Assembly (NCBI GenBank): GCA_029721435.1
Contig: CM056580.1
Span: 21,274,367-21,338,366 of the forward strand
Reading direction: 5' to 3'
Length of the DNA stretch: 64,000 bases
From: Gymnothorax reevesii
Lineage: Eukaryota > Chordata > Actinopteri > Anguilliformes > Muraenidae
In this document: positions 23,701-35,700 of the stretch, piece after piece
How the letters are laid out: each line of letters begins with the position of its first letter
Position numbering within the stretch: position 1 is the first letter of the stretch
The notes under the pieces: generated by a model
The model's database searches: none
Told to the model about the DNA's origin: nothing
What the model saw: only the letters and a program-made list of their open reading frames with translations
Translations under genes and position numbers: made by a program

Positions 23701-26700
23701 TAAAGGGATATTTCAACATTTTGGCAAATTGGCGTATTGCCATAATCCCTATAGTTATATGAGTAGGTACATTTCCTTTAGTTATCTGTGCCCGTTGTTT
23801 TGAGATTCAAGGGGGTAAAGACGTGAGCTGCTCAGCGAACATAATGAAAGTGAACGGTACAGGTCCCTCCCTCCCTCAAAACTGTTCACATACGCAATCC
23901 AGCAGCTCCAAAACTCTCTCGAGGACAACTTGTGACCTGCACATTCACCACGCTATGAAATGATAATGTAGAATTATGAAACATTACGACACATGAAGCA
24001 AATACTCAGAACTACTTTCTTGAGTAACCCGCTGGGGGGATTAACGCAGTGCGCACCTCAGACGTTGCGACTTGCGAGTAGTTGCAGTAAACACTCGCTT
24101 TTGATATCACTCCGCCCAGCCGTGATGTCTGGACTGTACTTCTGGTTATACTTTTGCCTTGAAAATAACTCTGTCTCGTAATTATACATTATTATTTCAT
24201 AGCGTGGTGAATGTGCAGGTCACAAGTTGTCCACGAGAGCGTTTTGGAGCTGTTGGATTACGTATGTGAAGAGTTTTGAAGGAGCGAGAGACCTGTACCG
24301 TTCACTTTCATTATGTTCGCTGAGCCGCTCCCGTCTTTCCCCCCGAACCTCAAAACAACGGGCACGGATAACTAAAGGTAATGTATCTACTCATATAACT
24401 ATAGGGATTATGGCAATAGGCCAATCAGCAAAATGATTAAATATCCCTTTAATCAAATCTGGTCAATATTTGTATCTCCCCGACAACAATAGTGGGGACA
24501 TAATATGTTTGAATTCCGGAGCTGCTGCCACTGCAGAGATTTTACGTTTCAGGCTCTGGAGGCTTCGAAGTTTATAAGATTTTTCTCTAAATTTGCAGAG
24601 TCAAAGATGTTTAGTTGGCAATGCTGAAGATCTATTCTCTGCAACTTCCCACATCCAATATGGCCGTCACTGGCCATTTTTAAAAAAAATCTTTTTGCAG
24701 ATTTTGTAGTTTCCGCTAATTTTGAGCCACATTTACATTTATGTATTAGGGCTGCTCAATTAATCAAATCGCAATTATTTTAAGCGCAATGAAAGTAACT
24801 GCCACTATGAGGCAGGCAGACAAACTTGCTTATTACCTTTTCAATGACACATAGCCAATCTAATGCGGTCATTTGAAATGCTTCCGGGAGGAAAACTGTG
24901 ATTTGAAGTCCGCTGATAACCAGCGAGGTTGGACAGCCTGCATCGCCTTGGCATAATTAGCTTACCATAAATCAATTGCCTAACTTGTAATCAAGCCATT
25001 TATTCAGCCAAATGACTCATCAAAACCAAAATGTGGCCTATAATGATTAAGAAGAGATAATGAGAGGCAGAGAGACCTAACCAGGCTACCGTGTTAGATT
25101 GAAAGAATGTTAATAATCTGAATTAACAGCAGACCTCTGAATTCCACCTTTCATATAATTTTTACCTATCATTAAGAAGAATCCTTAAAAATAAAATTAT
25201 TTTAAGATGGTCCTGGTTTTTAAGCTTTTCAAAACATACATGAAGTGGGAAACATTTTGTGAAACATAGCAAACATGAAGTGAGAGAAATGATTGTCGCA
25301 TTGCACGCAATAGATAAATTCGGCGAAGACTAGGCAAACACATTCAGGTAAATTACATGCTGAACAACACAAAGTTAAGGTCTGCAAAGTCATCATCCTC
25401 TACCTGACAATTGCTGTCACCCCCTTCCCAATTACTTTGCTCAATTTGCAGTCAAACAGTTGATTCCCTCAATTAGGCAATTAGGCCTCACAAAATGTTC
25501 TCCACTTCATGTAGCCTATATTTTTAAGCAGTGGTGACGGTGGACAGAGAACAAGGAGAACGATAAACATGTCTTCAAACTGCTTATTAGTCTTGATCTG
25601 TTTTCAATCAATTTTCCTGGCAAAAGACACTTGAACTCTTCCCTCTCAGGTGTAGCTAGTTGTCTTCGTTTAGACGAAAGCAAACGCATCAGTTGAACAC
25701 AAAAAAGAGCTCATTTCAATCTTTTTCAATTCAACGATCATTACGCAGAGGTTTGACGACTGGCTTAGGATGTGGCCAAAAGTAACGCGGAAAATCCACA
25801 GTGGTTTTTCCGTGAAGAGTTGCCAATTAAGGCATGTGAATTATACATTTTTTAGAATTTATTATTCACTCACCTAAATATTTCATTATAAGGGAAACTA
25901 ACATGTTGACCGAGAACAATGATTGAAATTGGGTCACTAATCTCATTCGTTTCAAGGGATGTTTTCCGTCCACCGCCCGCCTTCGTTTTTAAGCGCTTTA
26001 AACCAGGGCCATGTTAAAATTATTTCATTAAGAAATATCTTTAATCATCATCATCATTTAGTTCCATCTCCTCGCCGGAGGTTGGATGTCATTTCCCTCC
26101 AGTAGAATTTGTTTTGCACGTCTAGTCTGCATTGAGGGTAGGATTGATTGTTCCATGATGTTATGTTATCAATCCACTGTCTTCGTGGTCTTCCTCTTCC
26201 CCTCTTGCCATTGATCTTCCCTTCCAGGAGCTGTTTTTGAAAGGGGTTGTGTCTCATAATATGGCCGAAGAAACAATTTTGTTGTTTCATTATGTTGATA
26301 ACCAAAGTTCTTTCAATTTTAGCCATTTTCAAGATTTCCTCATTTGTTTTTCTCTCCTTCCATGAAACTTTCAGCATCCTCCGGATGCACCACATCTCGA
26401 AAGCTTCTAATTTGCCGGTGATGTTCTTATTGAGAGTCCACGTTTCACATCCATAGAGTAGCGTTGACGTTATATAGCATTTTAAGATTCGGAGTCTCTT
26501 TTTGAGTGTTATCTTCCTCGATGTCAGGATTTTTTGCATGTTGTTAAAGGCTATTTTGGCTATTCCGATTCTTCTCTTGATTTCTTTCTCGCACTTGCCA
26601 TCGATAGTTATTAATTGACCCAGGTAGGTAAATTCTGTCACTTGTTCTATATCATCATGATCTATTTTAATGTGTAGTGTTGGGAGTTGGTGCTGCTTCT

Positions 26701-29700
26701 TAGATATGTGCATGGTTTTTGTTTTCTTTGTATTCATTTTCATGCCGAATTCTTTCCCTGTATGGTTGACTATGTTTAAGATGTTTTGTAGATCTTCTTC
26801 ATTCTCTGCTATCAGGGCGGTGTCATCAGCATATCGCAGATTGTTGATGTTGCGGCCACCAATAGAAATTCCTTTGAGGTCATATGCACTCCGGAATATT
26901 TGCTCAGTGTACAGATTGAACAATGTTGGTGACAATATGCAGCCTTGTCGGACACCCCGTCGTATATAGATTGGATCAGAAAGCCCATCCGCAGCTCTTA
27001 CAAAGGCTCTTTGTGTCCAGTAGAGACTGGCTATTAGTTTGATATCATTGGCATCTATAGGTAGCTGGTTCAGTGTTTGTATGAGCTTTTCATGATTAAC
27101 ACGATCAAAGGCTTTTTCATAGTCTATGAAACAGATAAACAATTCCTTATCTAGGTCTAGGTATCTCTCTATGATTGTTCTGAGATTGAAGATGCCTTCT
27201 CTAGTTCCTTTGCCCATCATAAATCCACTCTGTGTGTCTGATATTTCCCTCTCTATTACTGGTCGTATTCTTTTGATGATCATTTGTAGAAGTAACTTCA
27301 GGATGTGGCTCATAAGACTTAATGTTCTGTATTCATTACACTTTGTTGTCCGAGGTTTTTTCGGTAGTCTTTCTTTAATAATACATACAAAATTCCCCGA
27401 TGAGAGGTGGAATTCAGAGGTCTGCTAAGCTATTTATTCAGATTATTGACATTCTTTCAATCTAACATGGCAGTGTAGTTAAGTTCTCTATGCTTCTCAT
27501 TATCTCCTCTTAATCATTATAGGCCACATTTCGGTTTTGATTGGTCAGTTGGCTGAATATATGGCTTGATTGTTAGGCAAAGTACACGGGAATTGATTTA
27601 AGGTTAGCCAATTATGCCAAGGCTGTCCAACCTCGCTGGTAATTAGTGGACTTCAACTCACAGTTTTCTTCCCGGAAGCATTTCAAATGACCGCATTAGG
27701 TATGCGTCACAGAAAAGGTAATAAGCAAGCTCGTCTGCCTGCCTCATAGTGGCAGTTACTTTTATTGCACTTAAAATAATTGCGATTCAATTAATTGAGC
27801 AGCCCTAACATATATACACTACCACTCAAAAGTTTGGGATCTCTTGGAAATTTTCTTGTTTTCCATGGAAACACACATGAAATTAGTCTGAATAGGAAAT
27901 ATAGCAAATGAACAGAACATGCTGACATTGTCTGAGTTAGAAATAATGATTTTAATGGAGAATGATGAATATGTACTTCAAACTTTACCTTCATCAAAAA
28001 AAAAAAAACCACCTTCACTGTTGATACTGAAACTGGTGTTTGACAGGAACTATTTAGCGCAGCTGCTAGTTGACAACCTGTGAGGCGTCTTAAACTACAC
28101 ACTCTCAGATATTTGTCTTCTTGCACAGTATTGCATCGGGGCCTCCCACTCCTTTTTCCTGTCCTTGTTAGTGCCAGTTTGTGCTGCTCTCTGAAGGGAG
28201 TACTTGACAGCATGGTAAGAGATTTTAAGTTTTCAGTTTCTCGCATTGAATAGCCTTATTTTCTAAGCACAACAATAGACTGACAGGTCTCTAAAGGAAG
28301 TTCTTGTATATATATATATGTATGTATGTATACATACATACATACATACATACATACATACAGTCACTCACATACAGGGATGCATATTAATATCATAGCA
28401 AGAGTAAAAACAGTAACATTGCGGCTGTGAAAATTTGCAAGTCGTCGCTCACGGGGATCGGGCAGATACAACCGAGGTATCTAGCTGTAACTTGTAGAGG
28501 CCATAGGCAATTCAAATAGGTGTATATGGGTGAAGCAATGTCAGTGGTCACAAAACAGCCATTTTTCAGATATTGTCAAAACCCATTACTTTTATGTTAA
28601 GACAAGTTGTACACGATGCGCAAAATAAGTTTCAGCTCTTCAATGAGATTAGAAAGGTCTAAATTGAACAACGTCAGTTTTTTAATAAAACCACTTTGCC
28701 ATGCTTTTGGGCATGCAGGGTTCAATACAGTTCCGGAGTAGTTCATGTGCTCAAGATGTTGCATACCAAGTTCAGTCAAACATTTGACTGCTAGACGTTC
28801 TGGGTCAAATTGTTTATGGATGACAGATAGCAACAAAGTTGACACCATTTTAATAACTCAGCCAACTGACTCAGATACCCCTTGATATAAAAAATTTGTC
28901 AGAAAATGTCTGAGTCAGCATCGGGAGAGGGAAAGAAAATGCAAGCTGACAGCAAGCAGAAGAGTGAGTAAACATGCCTCTGCCAGCCACTCAAACAACA
29001 GTTTACCTCATATCTGTCCAGACTTACATGTAATGAACACATTTCTTATGTTTTTTGAGAAACGACAAACAAGTAATTGTTTAGAACAAATGCACTTACC
29101 AACAATAATGTTGAACATTCTTGGGTTGAGGATTGCAGGACAGATCAATCGTAAGAAGACAAAACCACTGTAGGAAGAGGAACTGTTTCAGTCACAAGCT
29201 CACTGTCACTATGAATCATCTAAAGATCTGAAATCCAAAAATAAAGCGACACCATGGACTTGGTACTGGGTCATTATATGCCAATTCACCCAGAATTCAG
29301 AACTTTCTCCAGCTCATGCCATGGATTTTCTCAGAAAAAAAAATTCACGTGAAAACTTCATTTTGAAATCATGTGACTTTGCAAAATCCAACCGCTCAGA
29401 TATTTTGGTCCTTACAGCAAAACATCATGTTTGCGATTCTTACCAACTGCTTAATTATCATTACACTGGGTTTAAATTTGCAAAGAAAATCCAAGTAATC
29501 CTAAGAATAATTTGCGTCATGTTTAATGCAATCTGTGGTTGCTGAATGGCAGTAATCAAAATAATAAAAAATTCAATGATTTTTTTTCCCCCCCCTGAAT
29601 AAAGAATCTTTGATTCTCAAAAAATTAGCACCTCCACTAGTTTTCACTTCCTTGCAACAAAATTATGACTTCGTGTGGCATTCATATATACAGACTGGCA

Positions 29701-32700
29701 AAAGTTAAGCACCACCCATTTCTTAAAAAAGTTTTACCTCACTTAAGGGCTAAATCAATAACATCAACACATTCTTAGAAACCTGGTTTGAACATACCGT
29801 TACTGGTATTCAAAATCAGTTTGGAAAAAAAAAGAGATCTGTACTTGACACGTCATTAGATTTTAAAGAAAGGGTGCATTTTCAACACATTTAATGCTGT
29901 TAAAAGTATGGACATACTGTCCCTAATATATGGTATAGAGACCTGTCCTTACCAAAACACTGTCACCTGAACTCTGAGGAAGGAACAGAATCAATATCTG
30001 ACTAGGATTTAAAGCCAACTTTTCAGTAATTCCACCCCACAGCTAACAAGCACATGCAATTAAGCATAGTTCATGACAAAGCCATTTGAATGTGAAATGC
30101 ATGTGCAAAGAATATACTAAGTTCAGGACTTTTTCCAAAATTTCATATTGAATTTGGTGGTGCTTAGCTTTCGCCCAGATGTATAGTTCTACCACATCTA
30201 GAGGATATTTTGGTCCCCCATAAAAACATGTCACAGATCTTGCCAAATATAGCTTTGAAGCTGAAAAACCCAATTTTTAAGATATTTTGGCAATACACTA
30301 CCGCTCAAAAGTTTGGGATCACTTGGAAATTTTCTTGTTTTCCATGAAAACACACATGAAATTAGTCTGAATAGGAAATATAGCAAATGAACAGAACATG
30401 CTGACATTGTCTGAGTTAGAAATAATGATTTTAATGGAAAATGATGAATATGTACTTCGAATTTTGCCTTCATCAAAAAAAAAAAAAAACCACCTTCACT
30501 GTTGATACTGAAACTGGTGTTTGACGGGAACTGTTTAGCGCAGCAGCTAGTTGACAACCTGTGAGGCATCTTTGTCTTAAACTACACTCTCAGATATTTG
30601 TCTTCTTGCACAGCTGTGCATCAGGCCCTCCCACTCCTTTTTTCTGTCCTTGTTAGTGCCAGTTTGTGCTGCTCTCTGAAGGGAGTATTTGACAGCATGG
30701 TACGAGATTTTAAGTTTTCAATTTCTCGCATTGAATAGCCTTCTTTTCTAAGCACAATTATAGACTGATGGAGCTCTAAAGGAAGTTCTTTCTTTCTGGC
30801 CATTTTGAGCCTATAAACAAAAAAACTGCTGCTGATGCTTTAGGTACTAAACCAACCTCAAGAATGCCATGCTCCCTTTTGCGCTCCCTTATTAGTTCAA
30901 CGGTTTTCAACTGTGCAACACAATTGCAGAAGGGTTTTCTAATAATCTATTAGCCTAATAAAATGCTTAACTTGGATTAGCAGCCATACCAGGAGATTGA
31001 TGCAGAGGACTGACAGTTGCTGATAATAGGCCTTTATGCAAAAATGTAGATCATTCTTTGAAAATCATCTGATTAATTTTAATCGTTTGTGAAATAGATA
31101 AAAATGTTTGAAAAAAAAAAATGTTTGCGAAATGCATGAAAATGTATTTTTCTTTGGAAAACAAAGAAATTTGCACGTGATCCCAAACTTTTGAGCAGTA
31201 GTGTATGTAAACTCAAAGTAGCCATTCCTTTTCAGAAAGTGTAATAAACAATTGGGGAGTTAAGACACAAAGTGAATAAGGGTTTCGGCGTAATTTTGTC
31301 CTATTCTTCCTGAAAACAAGTCTTGGCATGTGTAACAGTACAGTCTCTTTGTTGTCGCATTTTGCATTTCAAAATGCACCACGTTGCCTATTGTGAACAA
31401 GTCAGTACAGCAGGCAGGCCAGTCCAGCACCGGACCCTCCTCTTATGCAGCCAGGGCTTGATAACGCATGCAGAATGCGCTTTTACATTGTCTTTTTGAA
31501 GTATGCATGGGCACACTGAGAGAGATGATGTCATTCTGAAGGCAGCGTATGTTGCAATAAAATCTCAGAATACTTTACAATATTAATGGTGCTTTTACAA
31601 AGGTACAAGTTTGCCTAAGGCAAAGGCAAAATTCCATAAATGAGTATGGCTTTTGGACTTGTTACTGGCAACAGTCTGGATGGTCTTTTTCTTCTTTGGT
31701 CTGAAGCACACAACTTCCATTTCCTTCCAAAAAGAAATTGAATATTTATTATTGTCATTGCAGTGCATCCTTCAAGCGTGTGATGGACCGTAGCAGTTGC
31801 CTCCAAGCCCAGAGAAGTCGATGGTGATTTTAGACACTGTTGGCATCTTTTTGCATCCAAGAGCAAAAGTTCAATAAAACAAATAAAAAAACATATGCCA
31901 GAGAATTTGTTCTGATTGGTCTAATGTAATTTAATTTAGTATAGAAACACTACAGAGAACTATCTAACCATACACATTTGATTGTTTAATTTGCATTAAA
32001 CAATTATACTTTTATTTGAGGTCAAATTTAGGATTTTGGAAACACCAAATTGTGTTCATAACTTGCCATCTATGAGAGATAAAAAATTCCCACTCCATAA
32101 ATGTGCATATCTTTGATCAACAACTTGTTCTTAATTCATAGACACCAAATATGTGTCTGTGCTTTCTGTGGTTTTTGAGGTACAGCTGTTTTTTTAATCA
32201 AACTAAATTTTTAGTCTATTAGACTATTTAGACTATTATTTTTTCCTAAAAATGGTACAAACTGTCCTTAAATAACCCTTTAAAGTGATTACTTTCCTTT
32301 TTAGTCTTCACATGGAAAAGGCTGATACCTATAAATTCCACATAAATAAAAGTTGGTCTGAACCATTATTAGGCCGGACCTAGTGAAAGTAATTTGCATT
32401 TTCAGGAATGTGTTTGGTCCCATTGAAATTAGCTTTTGGAGATTACCATTGACTCATAAGTAGGATTCTTTCCCTCAATACCTCTTTTACCCACGTATAC
32501 ACACACATGCACTCACACACACACAGATGCACTAACGCACACGCAGACACACACACGCACACGCACACACGGACAGAGAGGAAGAAACAAAATGAGACAG
32601 TCATACATACATACACCTCTAATTTACGAGCATAAACAAATGGTATCACCGGGAGCAAATATTTACAGAGCAGCCGCTGCTATGTCTGGCACACCTGCTG

Positions 32701-35700
32701 GAATAACTTAACTTTTCTTCAAGCAATCTTGTAGTCAGCCAAGACACAGGAAGGAGGGCAAATATCGAGAAAATATAAATGGCTAATATACAGCAAGTGA
32801 TAAAATACATTCAGTAAGAGTATAAATATGGCTTACATTAACATAGAGCTGCCCGACATTGAGAGTGGGAATATTGTTGACATAAAACAACAATTGGATC
32901 TTTTCTTCTCACATTCAGAAGAAAAGTAATGAGAGTGTACATGCCCAAGTATTCTCTACATTCAGCGGAGGTTTTGAGACCCATGAGTACATAAACATGA
33001 GCGTCCTGAAAGAGCAAGTGACAAAATCAGAGCATTATGATGACAGAGGTCACTACCCAGGGTACTGCACCAAAAAAACTACACCTACACCCACCATGCT
33101 CTTTGCCAGAAGCAGGCAACTGTACCCTGCCCCAAATGTGGAGTACTAATACGTAATCACCGCTTCACGGAATTAAGGGACAGGGGTAAAATTTCAGATG
33201 AAGTAAATGTATAGTAAGACTGCCCACCCAGTGATATACGCCATGCATTTATGAATTTTCATCCATGATGATAATACATAACTGACAATGCATCTGGTTA
33301 TTGCTTTTATGCAGGTCTTGCGTGTATTTTGAATGTAAAATTATTCCTGGAAGGATAGAATAGAATATACTCAAAGGACCGTGTGATGTGCACCACACCT
33401 TTGTGAATTTCCATTTATAATATAATTTATAATTTTACATTTTTCTTGCAGAATACAATACATTCATTCAACGTAAGAGGAGAGAGAGAACTGAACTGAA
33501 TTTAAAACTCCCTTTATGCAACAAGTGTCAGAGCACTTGATATAAATCACAGGAAACATAAAACAAGACAGGAGGGAAAAATCCATGGAAATTTTCCCAT
33601 ATCCTTTAAATCTTTTGAATTATTTTATGCACTATAGAGAGTGAAATATCCAAATCCCTTCCTATCTCTCTTTAAGGAAAATCGTTTTTAAACCATTCAG
33701 TGATTTTCTCACTCATCTGTGGTTCACATTAGCAATCCTACGCTCATCTTTGCTCCTGAAGAACAAGGTGTTTCCTGGATATTGCTTTTGTACCAAATCG
33801 TGGTGCAAAACCATTATTCATTTTTTTCACAGCCTTACTTGGCCGAAATTGACCCCGTCCCAACTCTCAGTGGAAGGCACTGCAGGCCTGAATGGCAGGA
33901 ATGGATGTACATTTACAAATGAAATGCAAATTACCACACAAAACAATAAAAATCTTGTCTTCAGACTGTAACTAACTACGAGAAAAATTAAATTTAGAAA
34001 TTGCTGCTCTGTTTTTAATTGCATTTCCTATATCTTTCCAACTTTTCTCGAGTTGTAGTTGTGCCTCTCCGCAGGAGGACATGGTGCCTGTAATTTACCT
34101 CGCAGAAGGACCTGCCGCTGCAGTGATTTACCTCGCGGAAGGACACACTGCCTCACAGAAGGACACGCTGCTGCAGTGATTTACCTCACAGAAGGACACG
34201 CTGCTGCAGTGATTTACCTCACAGAAGGACACGCTGCTACAGTGATTTACCTCACAGAAGGACACACTGCCAGTGATTTACCTCACAGAACGACACGCTG
34301 CTACAGTGATTTACCTCACAGAAGGACACGCTGCTACAGTGATTTACCTCACAGAAGGACACGCTGCTACAGTGATTTACCTCACAGAAGGACACGCTGC
34401 TACAGTGATTTACCTCACAGAAGGACACGCTGCGACAGTGATTTACCTCACAGAAGGACACGCTGCTACAGAGATTTACCTCACAGAAGGACACGCTGCT
34501 ACAGTGATTTACCTCACAGAAGGAAACGCTGCTACAGTGATTTACCTCACAGAAGGACACGCTGCTACAGTGATTTACCTCACAGAAGGACACGCTGCTA
34601 CAGTGATTTACCTCACAGAAGGACACACTGCCAGTGATTTACCTCACAGAAGGACACGCTGCTACAGTGATTTACCTCACAGAAGGACACGCTGCTACAG
34701 TGATTTACCTCACAGAAGGACACACTGCCAGTGATTTACCTCACTGAAGGACACGCTGCTACAGTGATTTACCTCACTGAAGGACACGCTGCTACAGTGA
34801 TTTACCTCACAGAAGGACACGCTGCTACAGTGATTTACCTCACAGAAGGACACACTGCCAGTGATTTACCTCACAGAAGGACACGCTGCTACAGTGATTT
34901 ACCTCACTGAAGGACACGCTGCTACAGTGATTTACCTCACAGAAGGACACGCTGCTACAGTGATTTACCTCACAGAAGGAAACGCTGCTACAGTGATTTA
35001 CCTCACAGAAGGACACGCTGCTACAGTGATTTACCTCACAGAAGGACACGCTGCTACAGTGATTTACCTCACAGAAGGACACACTGCCAGTGATTTACCT
35101 CACAGAAGGACACGCTGCTACAGTGATTTACCTCACAGAAGGACACACTGCTACAGTGATTTACCTCACAGAAGGACACACTGCCAGTGATTTACCTCAC
35201 TGAAGGACACGCTGCTACAGTGATTTACCTCACTGAAGGACACGCTGCTACAGTGATTTACCTCACAGAAGGACACGCTGCTACAGTGATTTACCTCACA
35301 GAAGGACACACTGCCAGTGATTTACCTCACAGAAGGACACGCTGCTACAGTGATTTACCTCACAGAAGGACACGCTGCTACAGTGATTTACCTCACAGAG
35401 GGACACGCTGCTGCAGTGATTTACCTCACAGAAGGACACGCTGCTGCAGTGATTTACCTCACAGAAGGACACGCTGCGACAGTGATTTACCTCACAGAAG
35501 GACACGCTGCTACAGTGATTTACCTCACAGAAGGACACGCTGCTACAGTGATTTACCTCACAGAAGGACACGCTGCGACAGTGATTTACCTCACAGAAGG
35601 ACACGCAGCTACAGTGATTTACCTCACGACTCTTGTCCTCATTGTGGTGTTTGCTGGCCATTTCTGTTGCACGGATTTCTGTAAGCATCCGTAAATGAAC

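Noticed and set aside
34090..35622. CRISPR-like regular array
   Set aside because: Units are contiguous without unique spacers and lie in a fish intron.
34059..35694. Long open frames over the 33-bp array on both strands
   Set aside because: They follow from a unit length divisible by three; frames change at each 31-bp unit and ignore the rasa1 exon they overlap.
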